From assembly GCA_010909165.1 (NCBI GenBank), contig VJWM01000103.1:682001-746000 (forward strand): 64,000 bases of DNA, written 5' to 3'. The position numbers and the translations under genes were made by a program. Below the pieces are notes generated by a model. That model had not been told where the DNA came from and made no database searches. It was given only the letters and a program-made list of their open reading frames with translations. Of this stretch, positions 38,933 to 49,103 are shown one piece after another. This DNA is from Anthoceros angustus. Taxonomy: Eukaryota > Streptophyta > Anthocerotopsida > Anthocerotales > Anthocerotaceae. Within the stretch, counting starts at the first letter, position 1; each line of letters starts with the position of its first letter.

Positions 38933-39285
38933 CGGGCTTACTATCAAAATGAGGACCGGAATCTGGACACTTCCTGTTGGAGCTCCGCTGGTCGCGCCCC
39001 CTTGAGATCCGCGAAGATAGAGCCGCCTGCGAACGGACTCTCAAACCGTATGCGGACAACCCATCACATGAACGGCTTGTGCGTCTTTCTTCACGCCACG
39101 TCTTTTCCGTTAGTCTGTGGGAACAGTTGTTGATGGTCAGCTGTGGGAAGTGAAGACTTGGGATCTGACACTGGGGCCGGTGACATGCCGTATTTCACCA
39201 GGCTGCGTTGGGCAGTTTCAAAATCCTCCAGAGTCCATGCTTCCTAGGGGGCTAGCATCCTACCTCACTTGATCCTCATGCGGTG
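38933..39285. promoter_or_regulatory. ClpR3 promoter / CFAP157-like 3' UTR
   Basis: Both flanking genes read leftwards, so this 350-bp interval must hold the ClpR3 promoter and the 3' end of the coiled-coil transcript. No motif stands out. Confidence 0.4.
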
Positions 39286-40950
39286 TTATCTAGGTTGGGT
39301 GTGATGGGCCTGATGATGAACTTGTCCTGAATGGTGTTGATGCACACTGTGATGGTGATGAAGGTGCGGCCGGTGAGAACCGCGTCTTGATTCGAAGGTG
39401 GGTTTGGGCTCCTGGAGATGCAGGGTTCCATCTTCTGAAGGGGCTTGCTGGCTATGGTACGACTTGAGAATACGGACATGGCGAGGTTGCAGGCCCTTAG
39501 CATCTACTTGCACTCCCACTGACACCGGGTGTTTGTTTGCACTGCCCAGGAGAGAGGTGTCGTCCAATCCTAGTGCGTCCACATCCATTGCCAGTATTTG
39601 CTCTATCCCGATGTTCACTGGCTTCTCTCCAGCCAAGCTTGGATCACCTTCTGGAGCTTGGGACGGTCTAGGAACTGTGACAGCTCTCAAGGAGATGGCC
39701 GTGCGTAACAAGCCTATGAGAATTCCTCGTCGTTGTGAGGAAGTGAGATCCTCCAGGCTGCTCAAGCTTTTTGGCAGCTCTGTAACATCTTCTGCCTTGG
39801 GTTTGGCCACCTGCTCACCAATGTTATGACCTCTGGTGAGTCTCTCCAGTTCGTTGTCTTCGAGACAAGCGTAGAGGAACTTCACAGCTTCCTCTGCTAT
39901 GTGGCCTGCCCTTTTGGAGTTTTCCTCTATGATTTCTTTCAGCTTCGAGTCCCTGCGGACGGGGGGAGCATGGCCTTCTGCCACACGGTGCTGAGCTTCC
40001 AGCTCGTGACTCATCTTTTCCTTCTCCAGTTCGGATTCATACACCACATGCTTGAGCTGTTCTTCTGAATGCTGCAGCGCCCGCAGCTTGAAGACCAGCA
40101 GACGCATGGTCTTTTGGTACATGTGGATTCGCCTTCCTAGGTCGTCCTCAATCTCTCTGTGGAGGAGGCAAGTTCGATGGAACTGGATGTTCTCTTTGGT
40201 CAGCAGTTCGTTTTTGTGCAGAAGCAGCTCAGTCTGCCTGGTCTGATATGCCAGTTCTATGGTCATATGGTCGTTCTGAGCCATTGCCTTCCTGGTCTTC
40301 TCACTCAGTCTTTGGTCATTCGTCTTCTCCATTTCCTCGATGGTCTCTTGGATGCGCCGAGCCATCTCGTTCTTCAGCCTCTCCTTCTCCTGAACTGCTG
40401 TCCTCTCTGCATCACTAAGTGCCTCTTGGTGCTGCTTTTGTTCCTTTTCAAGCTGTTCCCTGAGCCCAGCCAACTCCGCTTCCATGGCAGCTCTCTTCAT
40501 GGAGAAATCGTGCATATCTCGTAGCTCTACGTGAGCATCGTCCAGCTGTAACCGGAGGTCAGCTACTTTGAATTCATATCCATCTGTCATTTTCTGGATC
40601 TGCTGTAACAGTGCCGAGACCTCTGTTTGCTTTTCCAACTTCAACGCATTGAAGGCTGCTTCCAAGGCTGTAAGCTTGGTTTCTCGGACATCTCTCTCCA
40701 GCGTGACATGGAATATGGCTTCCGTCAGCTTGTCGATCTCTCCCTTAGCTTCCTCACTCAGGGTTTCAACTGTCTGGCACAAGTGCATGGATCTCAGTTC
40801 CAATTTTTTGTTCTTGTCGGCTTGGCAGAAAATCTCGAGCTCCTTTGACAGCATGGCTGACTTAATTGTTTCCATCTCTTCCTGCATTTGTGCCATTGGG
40901 TCTTTCTTCTTGTTCTTGTCCTTGCCTTTCGATTTGGCCTTGGGAGCCAT
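39286..40950 (-). CDS. Intronless coiled-coil protein, CFAP157-like ciliary candidate
   Basis: A single uninterrupted frame of 554 codons starts MAPKAKSKGKDKNKKKDP (a basic head common in axonemal and basal-body coiled-coil proteins) and continues as nearly unbroken heptad-rich helix from about residue 20 to 335. The stretch around residues 225-290, with AYQTRQTELLLHKNELLTKE and GRRIHMYQKTMRLLVFKL, resembles the central part of CFAP157 / DUF4515 proteins of cilia and flagella. The tail from about 345 is mixed and ends with a His-rich segment (HRPHLHHHHSVHQHH). In land plants such genes are expected only where sperm are flagellated. Absence of introns contrasts with every neighbour. A generic coiled-coil protein is the alternative; family assignment is from memory of sequence pattern only. 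Confidence 0.7.
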   Translation of the reverse strand: MAPKAKSKGKDKNKKKDPMAQMQEEMETIKSAMLSKELEIFCQADKNKKLELRSMHLCQTVETLSEEAKGEIDKLTEAIFHVTLERDVRETKLTALEAAFNALKLEKQTEVSALLQQIQKMTDGYEFKVADLRLQLDDAHVELRDMHDFSMKRAAMEAELAGLREQLEKEQKQHQEALSDAERTAVQEKERLKNEMARRIQETIEEMEKTNDQRLSEKTRKAMAQNDHMTIELAYQTRQTELLLHKNELLTKENIQFHRTCLLHREIEDDLGRRIHMYQKTMRLLVFKLRALQHSEEQLKHVVYESELEKEKMSHELEAQHRVAEGHAPPVRRDSKLKEIIEENSKRAGHIAEEAVKFLYACLEDNELERLTRGHNIGEQVAKPKAEDVTELPKSLSSLEDLTSSQRRGILIGLLRTAISLRAVTVPRPSQAPEGDPSLAGEKPVNIGIEQILAMDVDALGLDDTSLLGSANKHPVSVGVQVDAKGLQPRHVRILKSYHSQQAPSEDGTLHLQEPKPTFESRRGSHRPHLHHHHSVHQHHSGQVHHQAHHTQPR

Positions 40951-42403
40951 TTTGGGTACAAGAAAACGTGGTGGCGAAGCTGATTAGATCTTCGCACAGG
41001 GCAGAATCTACGGCAGACCTGACGATTCCTGTTGAACCAACCACGCATTTACAGACTTGTCAGTCACCACGCATTTACAGACTTGTCGTCAGAGATGACT
41101 AAAAAAAATTTCATGTAAGAAGCTCTATGCTGACTTCCTCAAACTGGAAATCCGCTCACCCGTTGTACATCCCTAAAGCTACTGCGGGCACATGGAAATT
41201 CATTACTGTTGGATTTAGATTATGGATGAACGTGGCCAGAATGGCCGTCCAGTCCCCTGCAGGCTCTTCGGACTGCAGGGGGCACCATGTTGCTTCCACT
41301 GCATTTTGACAGTTTGTCACCACCTTTGCCTATGTACTTTGGCCCTTCCATCATACACTGTGTTGTGAATTGTTGCTGTTGTCCCGCAAGTTGAGAGGCA
41401 GCATTTCGAAGTATTGGGTTTGCTGTACTATCACACCCCACTGCAGTGCACTGCATGTATGAAAGCAATGCATGGCAGACTCACATGATGGGCCTGTTCG
41501 AAGCTTTTTTTTTCGAAGACATCAGAAGAAACGATGTGCTTGGTGCAAGGTGAAAGGAGCATCTCCTGGCCTTGCCTGGCTGTTCTTGCGGGTCAACTTC
41601 AGTGCATCTCAAGAAACGAGCGACGGACAAGGATCTCTCCTACACCCGTAAATCGCTGGCATGAGAGGAGTGGTAGAACGAATTTGAGCAGAATAATCCC
41701 CAAATCCCGCCACCAACAGAGTCTGGTGCATGCACCCGGTTTCTTGTTCCAACGCAACGGATCATTCTGGTGACATCACTTCCCTAAGTAGGTGAGAGAC
41801 AAAGTGCACAAGTGACGAGCGCCTTCAAGCGCCCACCAACAGCCCCTGAACGCCAGGTGTTGGTAAATCCACACAATTCATGAGAGCAATTGGCATGCAA
41901 CATCCCTGCAAATCTAGAGCCGGAGCTTTCACATGCAAGATTAGGATGCGTTTTGATTCTCGTGGGCCCGTAGAAACGCTAATCTGCCAAGTGATTTCAA
42001 GAATAGTCGCCCTCATCAACAGCACCCTTGGGCCTAACACCCTTTGCCCCTTCGCCTCTCCTGGTTCCTGCAAACACTAAACCTTGGGCTTCTCTCTACT
42101 TACCCATCATGCTGCCGCAATGAAGTGAAGCGTGATGCAAGTGCCATGACATGGACCCGGCATTGGAATGACGATCCGGTACAGATTTTTCCTCAGTGAA
42201 TTGCGTTCTCGGGATAATGGAATGAAGGTGAGGACCATAAATAGAAGGGGAAGGCTGGACCCTCTGTCGTCCGTTCTGTTGCTCTAGCGCTGCTGCTGGT
42301 GGTGCTTGATACTTGTTTTCTGTATGTCCTTTGTTTTCTCCCCGATTGCGTGTTGCACTGAGCAAGGTTTGGATTCCTGTTGTGGAATTGAGCTACACCA
42401 CAG
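40951..42403. promoter_or_regulatory. Divergent intergenic region, 1.45 kb
   Basis: It separates the starts of the coiled-coil gene (-) and the CbbY-like gene (+). A short direct repeat (accacgcatttacagacttgtc) occurs at about 41040 and 41066. No coding exon was recognised. Confidence 0.5.
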
Positions 42404-44881
42404 ATGTCTAATGGAGTTCCTGTCTCTTTGTCGGTGAGACAAGTTCCAGGTTGTCGCTCCCCGGCTCCACTTCCTGCAGCAATTTGTGGTGCCGGGATGG
42501 AGACGCTGGCGATGCGCCCGCTGTTCGCTGCCCTCCCATCGCAGCAGCACTGCCTACCGAAGCTCAGCGCGGGCAGCAGCAGCATGGTAGCCGCCACATT
42601 GCCGCACCCACTGGCGTGGGACGCCGTATGTGCCGCCAGCTGTGGGTCAGAGGATGCTCGCTGGTCGCAATCCTCGTTGCTAGCAAGAAGCAAGGCAGGG
42701 GCAGCGTTTGGCTTTGGCACGGGAAGAACTTTTGCTTCGCGGAATGGAAACCATCCCACTGCTGACCACGCTGTGCTTTTGGAGGTGGAAGGGTGCGTGT
42801 CTCGTTGCTTTTGCATTTGATTGATTGGATTCGGATCTGCACTCGTCGGATCCTGCGACTGTTCGGCAATTGCCATGCTGCTGCTGTTGTGATGACATTG
42901 AATCAGGCCCCTTCTCATGACAGGATGCTGATTCAATAGGGCCTTGTATCTCCTCTGATGTGATGGTCCCACGTAGAGGTGCTAATCGAATGCAGAGGAG
43001 CCACATTTTTGGTCGTACCTCATTTGCGTTTATTTGCCACAGGGTCCTGTCAGATGTTCATCGATTTGGCCACCGTCTTGCCTTCAATGTAGGTGGGACA
43101 AGTCTCAAGCTCCTGCATCTCGCTATGGTTTGTGCACTGCTCATGTGACAGTGCCCTCACGAAACAGTGCCCCTTCGCATTTGCTGGCGAGACACACGAC
43201 ATTCAGCTTGTTCATGCTTTGGGCTCGTGGGAAAGCTGCAGGTTTTCAGGAGTTAGGACTGGAGTGTGCGAATTGGAGCGAGCCGGTTTACCTTGACCTT
43301 CTGAGGTTTCTTTTCGACGATACTGGAAGCAAACACTTCTTTCTCATCGAAATGGCTGCAATGACTTCGTGCTTGTTCTTACTGTAATCTGGGTGACACT
43401 TGCAGGCGCAGTGGAGGAGTGGAAGAGAAGATGCTGCATCTGTTTTTCGATCAGGCAAGACACGTGACTTGCTCCTGTTTGTGCCTAATCTGTTTGTTTC
43501 CTGAATGCTTCGTTGCAATCTTACAAGTGGGGGCTTTGAAAACACAGATAGGGTGGCCATCTTCTTTACCCAGTGAGGAGAAAGATGTATTCGCTGGTAA
43601 ACTAGTGGCAGCAAAGGTGAGGGGTAGCTTCCCTGCTTACTTTGAAAGTTGCCATGAACAGTAATACCTGCAGCTCAGCAAGCGACAGGTTGTTCACACC
43701 CTTGCATGTGCTGGCAGAAAGAAGCACTTGTGAAACTTGCAACAACAGAAACCCTTCCTTTACGCCCAGGGATTGACAAGTGAGCTTCAGATGCTCCTCA
43801 GATGCTGGAAAGCCAACTGGTGTGTCCTTGTTGTTTCGTTCTGCAGTCTTGACGCTCTGTTCATAACTTGATCGCATCCTTCAAGTGCTCTACAGATTTG
43901 TGGATGAAGTGCTACAAGCAGACTTGCCATTAGTCATCATCACCGCATACAGCAGATGTGGAGAGTCTATTGCCAGGTCCTTTCACCACATCCTTGTTAC
44001 ATTTTTTCCAGGCTCTGACTTGCTGTGAAGCCAGAAAGGAGCGTGAAAGAGTTGTGTTTCTTGTGCTGTTGATACAGTTCTATCGTGGACAAGCTGGGCA
44101 AGGAGCGCAGCAAAAAAGTCAAAGTTGTAGGTGAAGCCGAAGTGGAAAACAGTGCTTACGGCAAAGTTGTTTTCGGGTCGGGGATTTTGAACGACACAGA
44201 CGAGCAGTTAGCGGCGGAGGCAGCCAAGGCTGGTATGTCAGTCGGACGTGCTACAAATCATCGCTTTCACAATCTTGAGCTGTAGCGGTTGACCCTTGCC
44301 TTTGTCATCAGTTGTTGCAGAGAAGCAGCGGATGGCCGAAGAGGTGGCTTCTCTCTTAAAGCTCAGCGTCGAACTTGACTCAAGTTTCACCGAAGTGTAA
44401 GGAGTTATGCTATTTCTTCCATCAATAGCGTGTCTTCCGAGCTCGGCGTGGAAATTTTCTTCAACATCACTTCTTTGATCGTGGCAGGTCCAAAAAGGTG
44501 GTGGCCGCACTACGAGCAGGAGCAGAGATTGCTGGCGTAGAGGTCCACAACTGCATTTTGCTATCTGGCAGCTACGTCGGGATACAGGCTGCCGCACAGA
44601 TTGGCATGCCTTGCGTTGTTGTGAGAAGCAGGTGAAAACTTTCTTCCAGAATAAACAAGCTGGAAGGATCCTTGTCTTAATACTTCCTTCCAGAATAAAC
44701 AAGTTAGAAGGATCCTTGCCTTGGTCATTTTGCAAGATAGGGTTGATCCGTGCGACTGATGCTCCCTCCTGCTTTGTTGGCCAGTGTGACTGCGAGGGCA
44801 GAATACCCAGCAGCCCGAGCGGCCATTGATGGATTTGGACCAGGTGCTCTGACTCTACCCCGGCTGCTGCGGTACATTTGA
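42404..44881 (+). CDS. Chloroplast CbbY-like HAD-fold protein (AT5G45170 type)
   Basis: Eleven exons join in one frame: 42404..42792, 43043..43092, 43242..43305, 43406..43454, 43548..43616, 43718..43779, 43896..43976, 44078..44232, 44321..44396, 44488..44631, 44785..44881, encoding 411 residues. The first about 120 residues are Ser/Ala/Arg-rich and suit a plastid transit peptide. The body matches the plant CbbY-related HAD group: AFNVGFQELGLECANWSEPV, IGWPSSLPSEEKDVFAGKL, LPLRPGIDKFVDEV, LPLVIITAYSRCGES, KVKVVGEAEVENSAYGKVV, AEKQRMAEEVASLLKLSVEL, AALRAGAEIAGVEVHNCILL, IGMPCVVVRSS and IDGFGPGALTLPRLLRYI. HAD motif I reads LLEVEGVLSD, with both catalytic Asp positions occupied by Glu, so phosphatase activity is doubtful. 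The intron after exon 4 is GC-AG (CAG/GCAAGA). A 32-base near-perfect duplication lies in the last intron. Confidence 0.9.
44642..44725. repeat. Short tandem duplication inside last intron of the CbbY-like gene
   Basis: The string ttccagaataaacaag followed by ctggaaggatccttg recurs 48 bases later with two substitutions. It is purely intronic and does not touch the splice sites. Confidence 0.8.
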
Positions 44882-45411
44882 AGCGCAACGATGAATGCCG
44901 AATGATATTCGCACTGTTTCAAAATCGGTACCGACTTGGTACCAAACAGAGAGTCAGAGAGCAATGAAGAAGCGGTGGACTAAGTGTTCTCGGCGCTGTG
45001 GTCCCTTAACCTTGTACACCTACTGGAATAGCTAGCACCCTACGAGTTGGGGATATTCATCACGCAACTTGTCTACAAGTACGTAGATATTTTAGGATCA
45101 TACAAAGGACTCTTCAGACACTGATCTGACATAATCGACGACAGCTTGAATCAAAATAGCTTGGATGTCTTTTAGAGGCTGGTCCTAGAACCTGTTGAGA
45201 ACTTCAAAATGCAAAATTGGACAAAGCCAGTCAGTGATTTTCTTCAGCGAGAATAATCGAACAGGAAACACTAGCAACTCATCGGGATTCGGCTGTGGTC
45301 ATGGCCAATAGGAAGGGAGACAGTTGGCAGGAACAAGGGGACAGGAGTCTAGAGAAATTTAGAGGTTGACAAAGACGGAGACCTGCCTTGAGTTGCATTC
45401 GAGGATACAGG
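44882..45411. other. Spacer between CbbY-like and dioxygenase genes
   Basis: Both genes read rightwards. The interval should hold the 3' UTR of the first and promoter of the second. No exon or clear TATA box seen. Confidence 0.5.
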
Positions 45412-46884
45412 ATGGGACTGGAGGACACGGAAGATCGGAGCTCGGGTGGCGATGGAGGTTCCAAATCCAAATACGGATTCCAGTCGCACGAATTCCATGC
45501 CTCGGCGGCGCAGAAGGAGAAAATGGTGCAGACCATGTCGGAGGCCGGGGAAGTGCCGAGCAGGTTCATCCGCACAGCAGAGCTGGAGAGGGGATGGACG
45601 CCGGGATCGCAGGATGCATCCGTGCCGGTGATAGATCTGAGCGGCTGGATATCGGGAGAGGACAGGGAGAGGGTGCGGGGCGAAGTGGCCAGGGCTTGCG
45701 AGGAATGGGGGTTCTTCCAGGTGCGTGGTTGTGGTTTAGGGTTGCCATGGCCCCGAATGGTGAGGTGTGACGAGGGGGAGGCGGCATGGTGCAGGTGGTG
45801 AATCATGGCATGCCCGAGTCGGCTGTGGAGGCGGCAGTGAAGGTGGCGGAGGAGTTCTTCCTGCAGCCGTTCGACGTGAAGGAGGAGGTGGCCATCAGGC
45901 CCGGGGAGTACCAGGGGTATGGCAGGGTGTTCGAGCACGCGGGAGCTCCGTCGGACTGGGTGGATGTGCTAGGGCACCACCTAATCCCGGAGTCCATGAA
46001 GAAGGTGGAGACGCAGTGGCCTCGCAAGCCGGCGTCCTACAGGTGAGTGCGGCATGGAGTCCAGCACGGGGGATGGTCAGGATGGAATTGAAGAAGCAGG
46101 AGGATACACAAGTTTCGTGTTTGTGGTATGGTTTGTGAATGTCAGGCACATTATCGAGGAGTACAGCCGCGGGATCCAGCATTTGGCGAAGCAGGTGCTG
46201 GAGATGGTGTCGCTCAGCCTGGGCCTGCCGGGCTCCTACTTCCAGGACGCGTTCGGGCCGGAGCACATCGCGTCGCTGCGCATCAACTACTACCCGGCGT
46301 GCCCGCGCGCGGAGGCGGTGCTAGGGCTGAGCCCGCACTCGGACGGCGGGTACGTGACCGTGCTGGCGCAGAGCCCGGGCATGGCAGGGCTGGAGGTTCG
46401 CCACCGCGGCGTGTGGCTGCCGGTGGAGCCTGTGCCCGGGGCGCTGGTGCTCAACGTCGCGGACATGTTGGAGGTAGGTCATGTCAGCTCTTCCGCTCCA
46501 TCTCATCTCATCTCATCTCAACCCTTCCCTGCAGCTGCTGCTGCGACCTGCACATGCCACGGACGGTGAAGGAATGGATTCGCTTCCACCTCGGTGCTGC
46601 CTGATGCTGCTCCTCCTCAGGTGGCGAGCAATGGCAAGTACAAGAGCATGGAGCACCGAGCTGTGGTGGACAAGGCGCGGTCGCGCGTGTCGCTCGCCAC
46701 CTTCTTCCAGCCGGCGCTGGACGTGGTGGTGAAGCCAGCCGATGCTGCCGGCGCGGGCCCCGCCCGCTACCGGAGCGTGCTCTACTCCGACTACGTGGCC
46801 CTCTACTTCGGCAAGAAGCTGGATGGCAAGGCCAATATCGACTCTCTCCGCGTACCGGTCCAAGAGCGGGGCCCGGTAGGGTAG
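45412..46884 (+). CDS. 2-oxoglutarate/Fe(II)-dependent dioxygenase (DOXC type)
   Basis: Four exons join in frame: 45412..45720, 45795..46042, 46146..46473, 46621..46884. The N-terminal DIOX_N domain has VPVIDLSGWISGEDRERV and EEWGFFQVVNHGMPES. The catalytic double-stranded helix has INYYPACPRAEAVLGLSPHS, the metal-binding H-x-D in PHSDGGYVTVL, the distal His in YKSMEHRAVV and the 2-oxoglutarate-binding Arg in RSRVSLATFF. All are intact. It belongs to the large plant DOXC class that includes flavonoid, hormone and specialised-metabolite oxygenases; the sequence does not reveal the substrate. An upstream in-frame ATG at 45388 would add eight residues. Exons are markedly GC-rich (third positions nearly all G or C), unlike the neighbouring CbbY-like gene, and introns are 74, 103 and 147 nt. 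Confidence 0.94.
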
Positions 46885-48289
46885 GTAGATGTCGTACAAG
46901 GGAAGTTAATCACAGGAGGATTTGGTGTACAGAAAACGGCGAAGGGAGCTTCTTAGCTCCTGCATTGCTTGCGGCCAACTCCAACTGCGAGACTCGGGTA
47001 CGAGTCAAAGCTCACTTGAGCCGCGGCCCGGCCCGGTTCGGGCCGTTGTCCGGTCCGGGCCGGGCCGGACCGGGCCGACGAAAGGGGAGCATGTCCGGAA
47101 ACGTGGCCGGGTCTTGTTTTGCAGGAAAGTGATGAGTGTGTCGCCGTCCTGTCCGCTCCCACTATGTACATACATGATACATTAGAGTTGTAAGGTCCTG
47201 ACTTCCTGCTGCCGTTGCCGCGTACTGTATTTTGAAGTTCGATTGGCGTTGTGAGCTGTTGTCGAGGATGGAACCAGTCACCGTTTCATCGACAGCGAAA
47301 TGGGCAACGGCCATTTATGTACATATATATGCACATAAATGTAGCTGTCTAAGAGGCACGTGAGATGGGTACCGGACCCTGGGGCGTGCTACGGAGTGTA
47401 CTTACTGGCGTATGCAGCGGGGAGCGGGGAGCGGGCAGCGGGCAGAGGGGGGAAAGAAAAAAAAAAAGGAAAGGAAAGGAAGGAATTGTAAGAGAGGAAA
47501 TGGTGGAGTTGGTGGGCTCTCTGCCCCAAGCTGCAAGCTGAGGTGCCAAATGCGTCCAAAGCAAATGTGGGAACCATGGTGGGCGAGGGCTGCCAGCCCC
47601 TGCACACTGTGCACGTGCTGTTAACCATCGTCCCGTGTTACCGGAACGGAAGCACAATTACTGCACGCAAAGCCCATGGCAAATGAATCGTTTGTCGACT
47701 CGCGTTTCGTATGTACGCGCATGAGCGAGACGCCGTCTCGCCTTGGCCAATACATAAATGCGGTTGCGCCCATGGGCGTGGAGCCTATCCCAATAGCGAT
47801 GGCATGCGCCCGCGTCAGAATTTCAGAATGCCAACCTGTACGACTGACCTGGAGCCAGGCTGACGGCCGTGACGTGGTTGGGCCGCCCGGCCCGGTCCGG
47901 CCCGGCATTTGCTGGTCGCCAAGCCTGCCCGCTGCCCGCTGCCCGCTGCCCGCCTGCCAGCCCCGCGAGCATGCTTGCGCTGCCCGCTTCCTGGAACCCG
48001 CGGCAGGTTGCAGGCTCCAGGACCTTGCTGTCTCCCTATCTCACGTTCCCTTCTTAAACCTGTACTGCGCCCGCTTCCCCCGCCTCCGTTTTCTCTTCTT
48101 CCACCTGCTCCTTCTCCTGCGCTCCTCTCCGCGTTTTCTTCCACTCCTGGCCTGAGGCACCCAGGACTAGCGAACGCCCGCTCCCTCTCTTCTGTCCCCT
48201 CGGACCCCTGCTTCTACACCGCATCGGAAGGGAGGGAGGAGGAGGACAGCCAGCATCCGCTGCTGGCTCACAAGCTCGACATCTCATTC
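46885..48289. other. GC-rich spacer and long leader region
   Basis: No supported exon. It contains an 18-base motif in inverted orientation (47060 and 47888), a 30-base near-palindrome (47312-47341), a G-rich run (about 47418-47460) and a (gcccgct)n run (about 47925-47965). The right end should be the promoter and leader of the next gene. Confidence 0.55.
47312..47341. repeat. 30-bp near-perfect AT-rich palindrome
   Basis: The sequence from catttatgt to acataaatg equals its own reverse complement except for one mismatched base pair. It could extrude as a cruciform or be a scar of an inverted insertion. Confidence 0.85.
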
Positions 48290-48420
48290 AGCAGCAGCAG
48301 CAAGTGCAAGAGCAACATCAGCAAGTGCAAGCAAGAGCAGCAAGTGCAAGGGCAAGAGCAACAAGTGCAAGCAAGAGGCGCAGCAAAGCAAGGGCAAGCA
48401 GGCGGAGCAAGAGCAAGCAA
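48290..48420. repeat. CAG/CAAG-rich purine repeat in 5' leader
   Basis: About 130 bases consist of agcaagtgcaag, agcaac and agcaagag elements with an irregular 6- and 12-base period, ending just before the ATG at 48422. It opens all plus frames and extends them artificially upstream. Confidence 0.85.
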
Positions 48421-48421
48421 C

Positions 48422-49070
48422 ATGAGGCACAAGGGCATCACCCGGGGGCTCATCTTCACGGCCACCTTCTGGGTGCTGAATTACTGCTACGGCTGGCTCA
48501 GCCTCATGAGCTACTCGTACGTGCTGCTGGGATTCGGGGCGGCCGCGCTGGTGACGCACTACGACTACGACAACACCATTCCCGACTGGTTCACCTTCCT
48601 CATGGCGCCCTGCGTCGGGCTGGGGGCGTGGCTGCTGCTCAATTTCCCGCTCGAGCTGCTGGTGGTGGTGCTGGCCGTGCAGGTGTACTCCGCGGGGGGC
48701 TTCCAGAAGGCCACTCACAAGCTGCTGGACTTCCTCCTGCAGTCCGCCAAGCCAGATTCCAAGGAGGCGGCCAAGCCCGGGACCGGGATCGCGCTGGTCA
48801 TGAACAGCGGGGCCTCCTCCCAGGCGGACATGGCCCGCACTCTCAGCCCCAGCGTCAGCAGCGGCCGCAGCCGGACCTCCCGCGCAGCCACAGCCACAGC
48901 AAGAGCAAGAGCGACAGCCACAGCAAGAGCGACTTCCGCAGCCGGAGCTTCAAGGTGGAGAGCATCTCGCAGCTGGTGGACATCCTGCCTGCGGCAACGG
49001 AGGATGCCAGCAGCAAGAGCGCGGAGCCGCAGGGGATCGCCGCCACTCTCGTCACGGCACCTGAGCCTGT

Positions 49071-49103
<33 letters not shown>

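Noticed and set aside
42193-42972. 259-codon minus-strand frame opposite exon 1 of the CbbY-like gene
   Set aside because: It overlaps a well-supported plus-strand exon and shows no domain.
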